Assembly (NCBI RefSeq): GCF_023330685.1
Contig: NZ_CP097128.1
Coordinates: 2,356,001 to 2,420,000, forward strand
DNA length: 64,000 nt
Reading direction: 5' to 3'
Source of the DNA: Conexibacter sp. DBS9H8
Lineage (GTDB): Bacteria > Actinomycetota > Thermoleophilia > Solirubrobacterales > Solirubrobacteraceae
Shown here: piece by piece, positions 18,789 to 27,117 of the stretch
Layout: each line of letters starts with the position of its first letter
Numbering within the stretch: position 1 is the first letter of the stretch
Made by a program: the position numbers and the translations under genes
Notes under the pieces: generated by a model
The model's input: only the letters and a program-made list of their open reading frames with translations
Databases searched by the model: none
Told to the model about the DNA's origin: nothing

Positions 18789-19016
18789 GTGATCTCTCCC
18801 CGCATCGACAAGCTGCTCAAGAACGTCGACTCCGACTATGCGAGCGTGATCGTCGCGGCCAAACGCGCCCGACAGATCAACTCCTACTACCACAGCCTCG
18901 GGGAGGGCACCTTTGATGAGTTTCCCCCGCCGATGGTGGAAACCCGCTCCAAGAACTACCTGACGATCGCCATGGAAGAGGTCGCTCAGGGCAAGCTCAA
19001 GTACCAGTACCGCTGA
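18789..19016 (+). CDS. rpoZ: RNA polymerase omega subunit
   Basis: The 75-residue protein has the omega core (Y-A-S-V-I-V-A-A-K-R-A-R-Q-I-N, then E-E-V-A-Q-G-K-L). Omega assists folding and assembly of beta-prime. The GTG start at 18789 follows GAGGA (18778-18782). A TAAGAT hexamer at 18752-18757 could be a secondary promoter. It is flanked by gmk and coaBC as in other actinobacteria. Confidence 0.95.
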   Translation: MISPRIDKLLKNVDSDYASVIVAAKRARQINSYYHSLGEGTFDEFPPPMVETRSKNYLTIAMEEVAQGKLKYQYR

Positions 19017-19163
19017 GGCGACCACGGCGCCGGTTCTTCGGGCCCGTGACGGCGCGGCCCGGTCCGACGTCCCGACCGCCCGGCCCGTGACGTCGGCGGC
19101 CAGCCCCGCGCCACCAGAGCCCGACGGCGCCGCCGGTTCGACTGATCTGTCACCGTTGTCGAG

Positions 19164-20462
19164 ATGCGGCTGCTCATCGGCGTGACCGGCGGTATCGCCG
19201 CCTACAAGGCCCTCGAGTTGGTCCGCCTCGCGACACGGGCGGGTCATCAGGTGCGGGTCATCCAAACGCCCACGAGCGAGCGGTTCGTCGGCACCGCCGC
19301 CTTCGCTGCCATCACCGGGGCGCCAGTCCTCGCCTCCGAGTTCGAGGCGGACCCGGCACGGGGCGGCTACCCCGGCGACGCCGCGGCGGACTGGGTGCCG
19401 ATCAGCCACCTCGCCCTGGTCGAGCGCGCCGATGTCTATCTCATCGCTCCGGCGAGCGCCAACACGCTCGCCAAACTCGCCGTCGGGATTGCCGACAACC
19501 TCGTCACGACCGCCGCGCTCGCCGCCGACTGCCCTCTGCTGCTCGCACCCGCGATGAATAACCGCATGTTCCTGCACCCGGCGACGCAAGCCAATGTCGC
19601 GACGCTCCGGGCGCGAGGCGTCTGCGTGCTCGAGCCCGCCAGTGGCGCGCTCGCCTCCCGCGGTGAGGCCGGTATCGGGCGCCTGCCCGAGCCGGCTGAA
19701 CTGCTCGCCGCCGTCGAGACCGCCCACCGTGAGACGGACAGCTCATGGGAGGGACTGCGGGTGCTCGTCAGTGCCGGTGGGACACGCGAGCCGATCGATC
19801 CGGTGCGCTACATCGGCAATCACTCCTCCGGTCGGATGGGGTATGCGGTCGCCGCCGCGGCGCGCCGCAGAGGCGCTCAGGTGACGCTCCTGTCGGCCAA
19901 CGTCACCCTGCCGACACCTGCCGGGGCTGAGGTGATCCGGGTCGGTACGGCCGCGGAGATGCTCGTGGCCGCCGAGCGCGTCTTCCCCGCCGCCGACGTG
20001 CTTGTGATGACTGCCGCCGTCGCCGACTTCCGTCCCGCCCGTCCGGCCGCCCACAAGCTCAAGAAGACGACGGTTCCGCTCACCGAGATCGCCCTCGAGC
20101 CGACGACTGACATCCTCGCCCGCCTCGCGAGTCAACGCCGTCCCGGCCAGACGCTCGTCGGCTTCGCCGCCGAGCATGGGGCCGGCGCGGTCGCCTACGG
20201 CGCGGACAAACTCGAGCGCAAGGGCCTCGATCTCGTCGTCGTGAACGACGTCTCCCGTTCGGACATCGGTTTCGACAGCGCCGAGAACGAGGTGACCCTG
20301 ATCACCGCAACCGGGGCCGAGACGGTGACCAAGGCCTCCAAGGCGGCGATCGCCGAAACGATCCTCGACACGATCGTCGCGCTGCGCCGCGGGACTGCTC
20401 CAGCCGCTCCGGCAGTCCTGTCGGCCGGTGTCGCCGACGGTGGGCCCGGTGGCGTCGCCTGA
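19164..20462 (+). CDS. coaBC: Bifunctional phosphopantothenoylcysteine decarboxylase / phosphopantothenate-cysteine ligase
   Basis: The 432-residue protein has an N-terminal flavin-dependent CoaC domain (G-V-T-G-G-I-A-A-Y-K; P-A-M-N-N-R-M substrate motif) and a C-terminal CoaB domain from about residue 195 (V-L-V-S-A-G-G-T-R-E-P-I-D-P-V-R-Y-I-G-N). It carries out two steps of coenzyme A synthesis. In the loop where E. coli Dfp has its A-C-G-D cysteine, this protein reads G-A-L-A-S-R-G-E, without cysteine. Its 3' end overlaps the MoxR gene. Confidence 0.93.
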   Translation: MRLLIGVTGGIAAYKALELVRLATRAGHQVRVIQTPTSERFVGTAAFAAITGAPVLASEFEADPARGGYPGDAAADWVPISHLALVERADVYLIAPASANTLAKLAVGIADNLVTTAALAADCPLLLAPAMNNRMFLHPATQANVATLRARGVCVLEPASGALASRGEAGIGRLPEPAELLAAVETAHRETDSSWEGLRVLVSAGGTREPIDPVRYIGNHSSGRMGYAVAAAARRRGAQVTLLSANVTLPTPAGAEVIRVGTAAEMLVAAERVFPAADVLVMTAAVADFRPARPAAHKLKKTTVPLTEIALEPTTDILARLASQRRPGQTLVGFAAEHGAGAVAYGADKLERKGLDLVVVNDVSRSDIGFDSAENEVTLITATGAETVTKASKAAIAETILDTIVALRRGTAPAAPAVLSAGVADGGPGGVA

Positions 20463-21390
20463 GACCGTCCAGGCGGGGATGATCGCCCGAGCGCTCGTCG
20501 CCAATCTCGCCCGCGCCGTGACGGCGGATCCGGCGGTGTCAGAACTGCTCGCCGTCGCGCTGCTCGCGGACGGTCACGTGCTGATCGAGGGATTGCCGGG
20601 GGTCGGCAAGACGACGCTCGCTCGCGCACTCGCGCACTCACTCGACTGCCGGATGGCCCGGATCCAGTGCAGTCCTGATCTGATGCCCAGCGACATCGTC
20701 GGTGTCAACGTCTATAACCCGCGTTCGGGAACCTTCAGTTTCCGCCCCGGGCCGGTGTTCGCCAACGTCGTTCTCGTTGACGAGATCAACCGCGCGTCAC
20801 CGAAGGCACAGGCCGGGCTGCTCGAATGCATGCAGGAGCGGCGCGTCACGGTCGACGGGGCCAGCCACGAGTTGGCGGCTCCGTTCATCGTGCTCGCCAC
20901 GCAGAATCCGCTCGAGTTCGAGGGCACCTACCCTCTGCCTGAGGCCCAGATCGACCGCTTCATGGTCCGCATCACCCTCGGCTACCCCGAGCCGCTCGCG
21001 GAAGCGGAGATGCTGGCCACCCACCTCCTCAGCGACCCGGCTGAGGAGCTGACCGCGGTCGCCGGCGCACCGGCGCTGTGTGCCGCCCAGGCGGCCGCCC
21101 GCGCCCTGCACTGCACGCCCGCACTGCACGCCTACGTCGTCGCCCTGCTCACCCGGACCCGCGCCGACCCGCGCGTCAGTCTCGGCGCGAGTCCGCGGGC
21201 GGGGTTGATGCTGCTGCGGGCGGCCAAGGCGCGCGCGCTTCTCCACGGCCGCGACCACGCGCTTCCGGACGACGTGCAGGCCCTCGCCGAGCCCGTCCTC
21301 GCCCACCGCCTCGTGCTTGCCCCGCAGGCGCCACACACCGCCGCGGCGGAGGTCGTCGCTGATGCCGTTGCGTCGACTCCCGCACGCTGA
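20428..21390 (+). CDS. MoxR-family AAA+ ATPase
   Basis: The 320-residue AAA+ protein has Walker A G-L-P-G-V-G-K-T-T near 55-63, Walker B V-V-L-V-D-E-I-N-R-A-S-P-K, sensor 1 A-T-Q-N-P-L-E and the F-E-G-T-Y-P-L-P-E-A-Q motif diagnostic of MoxR ATPases. These act as chaperones with DUF58/VWA partners. The next two genes (DUF58 and transglutaminase) form the common MoxR-DUF58-TgpA module. The start is one of several in-frame GTG codons (20428, 20440, 20449), all overlapping the coaBC end. Confidence 0.92.
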   Translation: MSPTVGPVASPETVQAGMIARALVANLARAVTADPAVSELLAVALLADGHVLIEGLPGVGKTTLARALAHSLDCRMARIQCSPDLMPSDIVGVNVYNPRSGTFSFRPGPVFANVVLVDEINRASPKAQAGLLECMQERRVTVDGASHELAAPFIVLATQNPLEFEGTYPLPEAQIDRFMVRITLGYPEPLAEAEMLATHLLSDPAEELTAVAGAPALCAAQAAARALHCTPALHAYVVALLTRTRADPRVSLGASPRAGLMLLRAAKARALLHGRDHALPDDVQALAEPVLAHRLVLAPQAPHTAAAEVVADAVASTPAR

Positions 21391-22549
21391 GCCCCACGCT
21401 CACCCTGATCCGCACAGGCTGAGGGCCCGGCCCGCTCTCGTCCTGGGTGCAGGTGGTCTGCTGCTGCTGGCCATCGGCGTCACCGTCGCGGGGCCGACCC
21501 TCGGGGTGAGCGGCGCGATGCTCGTCTGCCTCGCGGCGATCGCCCCGGCGTGGACATGGCTGCGCGTGCGCGGAATCGAGATCGACTGCCGGGTGGACGC
21601 CGTGTCGGTCGTTGAGGGTGAAACGTTGCGCATCAAGGTCACCGTCTCGACGCCGCGTCCGTGGGGGTTCGCTGGCCTACGCCTGTCCCACCCACTGCTC
21701 CCCCAGCCAGTCTGGCTGGCGGACGCCGGATCCCCGACCACTGACCGTGGTGATCGGCGCCGACGCCGCCGCGGGCTGATGATCGGCGCTCCCGTTGCGG
21801 GCCGCGGGCGTCTCCAGATCCCAGCACCGACGCTCGTGTCAGCCGATCCCCTCGCCCTCAGCGAACGTGGAGCTGCCACCGCGGCACACGCCGTCGAGGT
21901 GATCGTTTTGCCGCGCACCGAACCCGTTCAATGGGCGCCAGCGGAGGGGCGGCGCCGGCTTGCGGCCGCCCGGACGGGAGCACCCCTCGCTCCCGGGATT
22001 GATCTCGTCGGCCTGCGCCCCTACCAGCCGGGGACGCCCGCATCGCGGATCCACTGGGCGTCCCTCGCCCGCAGCGGCGACCTGCTCGAGCGCGTGCACG
22101 GCCAGGAGCCGACCGGGCCGCCCGCGATCGTCGTCGATCCGCGCTCCCACCGTCGCGGAACCGAGGACCCGCTGGCGGCGATCATCCGTGCGGCGGCCTC
22201 GCTCACCGTCGAGCTGGCCCGGACCGTCCCAGTGCAGCTGTGGCTGGGTCCGCGACCGATCACCGTCGCGCCTGGCTTGGCCGGCTGGCCGGGCGCCCAC
22301 CTCGCCCTCGCGCTGCTGCCACTCGCCCCCCTCGACGCGCCGGCCCCCGCGCTCCCCCCGGCCGGCTCGGCGGTCATCTACCTCTGCGTCGACCCCGGGC
22401 TCCTGGGCGGACTCGGCGAGCACCGCCGAGCGGACGTCATCGTCGTGCTCCCGGAAGTCACCTCGTCGTCGGGCTGGGACCCCGGCGGCGATGCCTGGGC
22501 GAGGGTCGCCGGGTGCCGAGCCGTGCGCCTGGGGGAGGAGCGGGGGTGA
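21362..22549 (+). CDS. DUF58 domain membrane protein
   Basis: The 395-residue protein has two N-terminal transmembrane segments (about residues 23-60), a beta-rich middle, and the DUF58 signature L-R-P-Y-Q-P-G-T-P-A-S-R-I-H-W-A-S-L-A-R, followed by an acid-containing VWA-like strand. DUF58 proteins work with MoxR ATPases in cell-envelope processes. The ATG at 21362 overlaps the moxR end by 29 nt and follows a GGAGG; its stop overlaps the transglutaminase start (GTGA). Confidence 0.88.
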   Translation: MPLRRLPHAEPHAHPDPHRLRARPALVLGAGGLLLLAIGVTVAGPTLGVSGAMLVCLAAIAPAWTWLRVRGIEIDCRVDAVSVVEGETLRIKVTVSTPRPWGFAGLRLSHPLLPQPVWLADAGSPTTDRGDRRRRRRGLMIGAPVAGRGRLQIPAPTLVSADPLALSERGAATAAHAVEVIVLPRTEPVQWAPAEGRRRLAAARTGAPLAPGIDLVGLRPYQPGTPASRIHWASLARSGDLLERVHGQEPTGPPAIVVDPRSHRRGTEDPLAAIIRAAASLTVELARTVPVQLWLGPRPITVAPGLAGWPGAHLALALLPLAPLDAPAPALPPAGSAVIYLCVDPGLLGGLGEHRRADVIVVLPEVTSSSGWDPGGDAWARVAGCRAVRLGEERG

Positions 22550-24753
22550 GTGCGACGGCGATCACCGCGGACCAGCGACCCGGGGCGCCAGCCACCGCGG
22601 TGCCGCCGGGACGGCGACCCGCGGGCAGCTGGCTGGCCTGGACGGCCCTCGCTCTTTACGGCACCGCGCGCTGGAGCACGCTGCTCGGCGCCGGCGGAGC
22701 GGGACGGCTGTTTCTGATGCTGGCGCTGGCGGGTCTGCTCGCTGCGGCGATGCGGAGACTCCGACGGTTGCCTCGTCCGGCGGCACCGCTGCGGGCGGGG
22801 CTCACCGGACTGTTCGGGCTCCTCGCCCTCGCCGCGATCCTGATCGGATCCGGGGTGGCGGCGACGACGCTGGTGACGCTGCACTGGGGCCGGGTCGCCG
22901 ACGGGATCGCCGCCGGCCTCGGTGCCCTTCCGGGACTGCTCGTGCCCTACCGGGGCAACAACCCGCACGTAACCGTCGTGATCGTCCTGGGGGCGGCCCT
23001 GTTGCTCGGACTGTCGGCGACGGCCTTCGGCACCGTCCGCGACAGCCCCGCCAGCGGTCGACTCGGCCTCAGCGCGGTCGCACTGCTTCCGCTCGGCGTG
23101 ATCCCGTCCGCGATCGTCGCCCCCCGCCTGCTGTACCTGCATGCGCTCATCACCGCTCTGCTCGCCGCGGCCCTCGCGCTCGGTCCCAGGGTCCACCCGT
23201 CCCGCCGAGGGGCGGCCACCGGGACGGTCATCGCCGCGGCTGTGATCGGGGCGATCGGACTCGGCGCGAGCGCCGGCAGCCGCGTCGCGCTGCCGTTCAG
23301 CAGCGGCGAACGGCTGGTCGTCAGCGACGCCGCGGCGGCGGAGGTGTTCAACTGGCAGCAGACCTACGGTGCCGCCGCCTGGCCACGCACCGGGGCGTCG
23401 GTACTCACCGTCTCGGCAGCCCATCCCGCCTACTGGAAGGCCGAGGACCTCGACGCCTTCAACGGCCGCTCCTGGGTAGCGTCACCGGGCGGTCCGCCGG
23501 CGCTGCTCGGCGTCAGCGCCGCCCACCGTCGTGCCGACACCCAGACGCTCACCGTGGAGGTCGGGGCGGTGTATTCCAAACTCGTCTTCGCCGCCGGTAC
23601 GGCGGCGGCCCCGCGGCTGCCGGACCTGAGCCCAGGTGCCGGCCCCGGTACCTGGGTGACGGCCTTTCTGCTCCAGTCCGGCGACCGCTATCGCGTCCGG
23701 GTCTACACCCCGACCCCAACCGCAGCCCAGCTCACGGCCGCCGGCTCCCGGGTGCCGGCCGCCCTCGCCCCGTTCACGCGGCTGCCGGCCCTGCCGGCCG
23801 CCTACGCTCCGGTCGTCGCGCTCGCGCGGCGCCTCACGGCCGGCGCACCCACGATCGCCGCCCGGGTCGCCGTGATCGAGAACTACCTCCGCCACGGGTT
23901 CCGCTACACCCTTACGCCGCCGCCCGGCGGGAGCGCCCCGCTCGTCAGCTTCCTCGACGTCACCCACGCGGGCTACTGCCAACAGTTCGCCGGGGCGATG
24001 GCCCTGCTCCTGCGCCTCGCGCACATCCCGGCTCGGGTGGCCGTCGGCTTCAGCACCGGCACCCGCCGACCGGGGAGTCACACCTACCTCGTCAGCGACC
24101 GAGACGCCCATGCCTGGGTCGAAGTGTGGTTTCCCGGGTGGGGTTGGGTGACGGTCGATCCCACCCCGGCCGGAGCGGCAACCCCAGCGGTGAGCGCCCC
24201 GGTTGCCCTTCCCGCCACCCTGCCCACGCCGGCCGGCAGCGCAGTCGGACGGACCGGCGGGCGAGCCCACGGGCCAAGGCCACCGTTGGGCGGTCACGCG
24301 CGGCTCGCCGCCACAGGGCGCGGCGGGGGAGCTCTCGGTTCGCCCAACCACCGCACCGGTGGCGGACTGCCGGTGCTCGTGATCCTCGCCGGTGGGGGGG
24401 TGCTGCTCGCCGGACTGGCGCTGTCGGCCCGCCGGCGGTGGCGGTTACCCCCGAGCTGGCCGGCGCTGTCGGCTGAATGCGAGCGTGCCTACCGGGTCTG
24501 TGGCCGCCCGCTGTCCCCGGGAGCGACCTGGAGAGCGCTCGCTGGTGATCCGGGGCTGACCGCGGCGGCGGCTCGCTACCTGAGCGACCTCGAGGCGGCG
24601 CGCTTCGGTGCCGGCGGCCGCGCGCCCGCGCTGAGCGACCGCGCCGCGCTGCGGCGCGCACTTGCGGCCGGCCACGGCTGGCGCGGGTGGCTGCGGGCCG
24701 TTCGGGCCCTGCCGCCGGCGCGCTGGAGACCCCCCGCGGGCGCTGCGGCCTGA
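22546..24753 (+). CDS. Transglutaminase-like (TgpA family) membrane protein
   Basis: The 735-residue protein has about six N-terminal transmembrane helices, an extracytoplasmic transglutaminase-like domain with triad Cys478 (G-Y-C-Q-Q-F-A-G), His522 (D-A-H-A-W-V-E-V-W) and Asp538 (V-D-P-T-P), a late transmembrane helix near 605-625 and a C-terminal DUF4129-like cytoplasmic part. TgpA-type proteins are linked to peptidoglycan or envelope integrity. The GTG at 22546 follows GGGGGAGGAG and overlaps the DUF58 stop. The frame opening at 22240 is rejected because it overlaps DUF58 with shadow sequence. Confidence 0.9.
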   Translation: MSATAITADQRPGAPATAVPPGRRPAGSWLAWTALALYGTARWSTLLGAGGAGRLFLMLALAGLLAAAMRRLRRLPRPAAPLRAGLTGLFGLLALAAILIGSGVAATTLVTLHWGRVADGIAAGLGALPGLLVPYRGNNPHVTVVIVLGAALLLGLSATAFGTVRDSPASGRLGLSAVALLPLGVIPSAIVAPRLLYLHALITALLAAALALGPRVHPSRRGAATGTVIAAAVIGAIGLGASAGSRVALPFSSGERLVVSDAAAAEVFNWQQTYGAAAWPRTGASVLTVSAAHPAYWKAEDLDAFNGRSWVASPGGPPALLGVSAAHRRADTQTLTVEVGAVYSKLVFAAGTAAAPRLPDLSPGAGPGTWVTAFLLQSGDRYRVRVYTPTPTAAQLTAAGSRVPAALAPFTRLPALPAAYAPVVALARRLTAGAPTIAARVAVIENYLRHGFRYTLTPPPGGSAPLVSFLDVTHAGYCQQFAGAMALLLRLAHIPARVAVGFSTGTRRPGSHTYLVSDRDAHAWVEVWFPGWGWVTVDPTPAGAATPAVSAPVALPATLPTPAGSAVGRTGGRAHGPRPPLGGHARLAATGRGGGALGSPNHRTGGGLPVLVILAGGGVLLAGLALSARRRWRLPPSWPALSAECERAYRVCGRPLSPGATWRALAGDPGLTAAAARYLSDLEAARFGAGGRAPALSDRAALRRALAAGHGWRGWLRAVRALPPARWRPPAGAAA

Positions 24754-24775
24754 CGGTCCCGCCAGGCGCCCGCGG
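24734..24775 (+). terminator. Hairpin terminator spanning the transglutaminase stop codon
   Basis: A perfect 10-bp stem (24734-24743 with 24766-24775) encloses the TGA of the transglutaminase gene. No T tract is present. Confidence 0.55.
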
Positions 24776-24813
24776 CGACGGCACGGGCCACGGGCGAGCG
24801 GCCGCAGGGGGCA

Positions 24814-24819
24814 TAGACT
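24814..24819 (+). promoter_or_regulatory. -10 hexamer TAGACT of the TPR gene
   Basis: TAGACT ends 7 nt before the ATG at 24827 with no ribosome-binding site between, the leaderless layout seen repeatedly in this window. Confidence 0.5.
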
Positions 24820-24826
24820 CATCGGC

Positions 24827-25243
24827 ATGGACGATGTCTATGAGCTGTTCCGGCGGGGAGTCGATCTGCTCGATCACGGTCACAACCATCAGGCGCTCGT
24901 CTCGCTCCACCAGGCGGCCGCGCGGTCTCCGGAGGCGGCATCGATCCGTGAGGCCTACGGGCGGGCGCTCTTTCACGTCCAGCGCTATCAGGAGGCCGCC
25001 GACCAGTTCCGGGCGGTGACGGAGAAGGAGCCGACCAACCACTTCGCCCTCTTCTGCCTGGGCCGCAGCCTCCAGCAGTTGGGCCGCCACGCCGAGGCCC
25101 GGCCGCCGCTCACGCTCGCCGCCCATCTTCAGCCGAGCCGTCCGGACTACCGCATGTATGCCGACCGGGCACGGGCCGCCACCGGGCCCGATGCCCCCAA
25201 CCCGTACGCGGCCTCCTCCGAGCACCCTCCGGACCGGGGCTGA
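24827..25243 (+). CDS. Tetratricopeptide-repeat protein
   Basis: The 138-residue protein consists of about three TPR units (for example A-L-V-S-L-H-Q-A-A-A-R-S-P-E-A-A and A-Y-G-R-A-L-F-H-V-Q-R-Y-Q-E-A-A) and a Pro-rich tail. TPR domains mediate protein contacts; the partner is unknown. It has no signal peptide, so it is cytoplasmic. It stands alone between the MoxR module and the rimP leader. Confidence 0.85.
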   Translation: MDDVYELFRRGVDLLDHGHNHQALVSLHQAAARSPEAASIREAYGRALFHVQRYQEAADQFRAVTEKEPTNHFALFCLGRSLQQLGRHAEARPPLTLAAHLQPSRPDYRMYADRARAATGPDAPNPYAASSEHPPDRG

Positions 25244-25270
25244 TCCGTCCCCAGCAGCGGGTGATGGGTG

Positions 25271-25276
25271 CTACCC
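25271..25276 (+). promoter_or_regulatory. Possible -10 element (CTACCCT) of the rimP-nusA operon
   Basis: TACCCT sits at 25272-25277, just after the TPR gene. It would start transcription near 25284, placing the hairpin leader and internal terminator on the transcript. No clear -35 element is seen. Confidence 0.35.
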
Positions 25277-25279
25277 TCC

Positions 25280-25350
25280 GACGACAGCTTTCGTCAGGCC
25301 AGGGAGAACCTGGCGGCCGTACCGAAAGTGGGCGCTCGCCCGCTTTTTTT
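25280..25350 (+). promoter_or_regulatory. rimP-nusA-infB leader with an intrinsic terminator (attenuator)
   Basis: Three hairpins follow in series: 25280-25284 with 25291-25295, 25298-25303 with 25309-25314, and a 9-bp terminator stem 25325-25333 with 25338-25346 whose last bases merge into seven T (25344-25350). The T run ends only 26 nt before the rimP start. It is the only hairpin with a T tract I found in the window. Its placement suggests premature termination controls rimP-nusA-infB, possibly through NusA itself (inference), although it could simply end the TPR transcript. Confidence 0.65.
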
Positions 25351-25376
25351 ATGAGATTTTCCTGCTGGAGCAGACC

Positions 25377-25796
25377 GTGAGTGACATCGCAACCGAGATC
25401 GAGAAGCACCTGGCGAGCACCGCTCCACACGTCGAGGTGCTCCTCGTCGAGGTGGTCGGCGCGGACGTGCTGCGGGTCTTCATCGACGCGCCAGACGGGG
25501 TCACGCTTGCGCTCTGCGAACAGGTCACCCACCTGCTGGGGGACTATTGCGACCGCTTCAGCCTCGAGGTGTCCTCACCGGGAGCGGACCGTCCGCTGAC
25601 CAAACCCTCGCACTTCCGCCAGTTCCTCGGGCGCCAGGCGAGGCTGCGCCTGCGGGAGGCGCGTGACGGGCACCGCAACCTGATGGGGGAGCTCGTCGGC
25701 GCTACGGAGGAGACGGTGACCATCGCCGCGCCCAGCGGGGTCGTCGCGATTCCCTACGCCGAGATCGTCCGCTCCAACCTCGTACCTGGAGACTGA
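25377..25796 (+). CDS. rimP: Ribosome maturation factor RimP
   Basis: The 139-residue protein has the RimP N-terminal domain (V-E-V-L-L-V-E-V-V-G, V-F-I-D) with the conserved L-E-V-S-S-P-G-A-D-R-P-L segment and a small beta-barrel C-terminal domain ending I-P-Y-A-E-I-V-R. RimP assists 30S assembly. The GTG at 25377 follows GGAG (25367-25370); the open frame further upstream runs through the terminator and is rejected. It is first in the rimP-nusA-infB order. Confidence 0.93.
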   Translation: MSDIATEIEKHLASTAPHVEVLLVEVVGADVLRVFIDAPDGVTLALCEQVTHLLGDYCDRFSLEVSSPGADRPLTKPSHFRQFLGRQARLRLREARDGHRNLMGELVGATEETVTIAAPSGVVAIPYAEIVRSNLVPGD

Positions 25797-25804
25797 GAGA
25801 AACC

Positions 25805-27067
25805 ATGTCCAAGGAAATCGTCGAGGCCGTCCGTGGCCTGGCCGCTGAGAAGAACATCTCCTACGAGAAGCTGATGGAGGCGCTGGAGGACGCGCTGCTG
25901 TCCGCCTACAAGAAGACGCCCGGAGCGGCGCCCTACGCGAAGGTCGAGATGGACCGCGACAGCGGCGACTTCCGGGTCTTTGAGCTGAAGATCCCGCCCG
26001 AACTGGAGGAGCAGCTGCTCGTCGAGGCCTCCGACGAGCAGGAGCTCGCCCACGACCCTGAGACGGGCGAACTGCGCGAGCCCGCCGCACCCGAGCTCGA
26101 CCTCGAGAAGCTCAAGGAGTACGAGGACCAGATCGAGACAGCCGACGTCACACCCCAGGGCTTTGGACGGATCGCCGCTCAAACCGCCAAGCAGGTGATC
26201 TTCCAGCGGATTCGTGAGGCCGAACGCGACAACATGTTCGAGGAGTACCGCGACCGGGTCGGCGAACTGATCACCGGCATCGTCCAGCAGTCTGATTCGC
26301 GCTACACGCTCGTACAGCTCCGTGAGCGCGTCGAGGCCCTCCTTCCCAAATCCGAACAGGTCGACGGTGAACGCTACGACCACTCCCAGCGAATCAAGGC
26401 GGTCATCAAGGATGTCTCGAACTCGACCAAGGGGCCGTCGATCATCGTGAGCCGTCGCGATCCAGAACTCATCCGCTCACTGTTCGAGCTCGAGGTGCCC
26501 GAGATCGCCGACGGCCTCGTCGAGATCACCGGCGTCGCCCGCGAACCCGGCTACCGATCCAAGATCGCCGTCGTCTCTCACGTCGACGGTGTCGACCCGG
26601 TCGGCGCGTGCGTCGGCCCGCGCGGCTCCCGGGTACGGATGGTCGTCTCCGAGTTGCGCGGGGAGAAGATCGACATCATCCCCTACAACGACGAGCCGGC
26701 CCGGTTCGTCGCCAAGGCGCTCTCACCCGCCCGCGTGCGGGAGGTGCTCGTCGACGATGACGCCAAGCAGGCGACGGTGATCGTACCCGACGACCAGCTC
26801 AGCCTCGCGATCGGCCGAGAAGGCCAGAACGCCCGACTTGCCGCCCGCCTCACCGGCTGGCGGATCGACATTCGCTCCGAGACCGAGTTCGCCGCTGAGG
26901 AGGCCGAGCACGGGTATGAGGAGGAGGAGACCTCCGGCCGCTGCGCGGCGATCCTCAGCAACGGACGGCGCTGCCCCAACGCCGCACTCCCCGGCTCGCG
27001 CTACTGCGGCCTCGACGCCCACCAGGCGCTCGTCGGCAAGGACACCGACCAGGTCGACGGGGCCTGA
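25805..27067 (+). CDS. nusA: Transcription termination/antitermination factor NusA with C-terminal Cys/His motif
   Basis: The 420-residue protein has the NusA N-terminal domain, an S1 domain, and two KH domains (V-G-A-C-V-G-P-R-G-S-R-V and L-A-I-G-R-E-G-Q-N-A-R-L-A). NusA binds RNA polymerase and nascent RNA and modulates pausing, termination and rRNA antitermination. Unusually, after an acidic linker it ends in Cys380-x9-Cys390-x10-Cys401-x4-His406, a probable small zinc-binding module. The ylxR gene usually found between nusA and infB is absent. Start: ATG 25805. Confidence 0.95.
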   Translation: MSKEIVEAVRGLAAEKNISYEKLMEALEDALLSAYKKTPGAAPYAKVEMDRDSGDFRVFELKIPPELEEQLLVEASDEQELAHDPETGELREPAAPELDLEKLKEYEDQIETADVTPQGFGRIAAQTAKQVIFQRIREAERDNMFEEYRDRVGELITGIVQQSDSRYTLVQLRERVEALLPKSEQVDGERYDHSQRIKAVIKDVSNSTKGPSIIVSRRDPELIRSLFELEVPEIADGLVEITGVAREPGYRSKIAVVSHVDGVDPVGACVGPRGSRVRMVVSELRGEKIDIIPYNDEPARFVAKALSPARVREVLVDDDAKQATVIVPDDQLSLAIGREGQNARLAARLTGWRIDIRSETEFAAEEAEHGYEEEETSGRCAAILSNGRRCPNAALPGSRYCGLDAHQALVGKDTDQVDGA

Positions 27068-27082
27068 TCGCCCAAGGCGATC
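27066..27082 (+). terminator. Short hairpin between nusA and infB
   Basis: A perfect 7-bp stem (27066-27072 with 27076-27082) with a 3-nt loop overlaps the nusA stop. It may attenuate readthrough into infB, which has its own -10 element. Confidence 0.45.
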
Positions 27083-27103
27083 CGGACCCCCGACGTGCCT
27101 GCC

Positions 27104-27109
27104 TACACT
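27104..27109 (+). promoter_or_regulatory. -10 hexamer TACACT of infB
   Basis: TACACT ends 8 nt before the infB ATG, with no Shine-Dalgarno sequence between. This suggests a separate leaderless infB transcript. Confidence 0.5.
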
Positions 27110-27117
27110 GAGTCCCA

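Noticed and set aside
21960-24476. 838-residue plus-strand frame overlapping DUF58 and the transglutaminase
   Set aside because: It is an out-of-frame Arg/Pro/Ser-rich shadow; the other frame encodes the catalytic triad.
25351-25376. ATG at 25351 as rimP start
   Set aside because: It is out of frame with RimP and sits directly on the terminator T run; GTG 25377 gives the conserved N-terminus.
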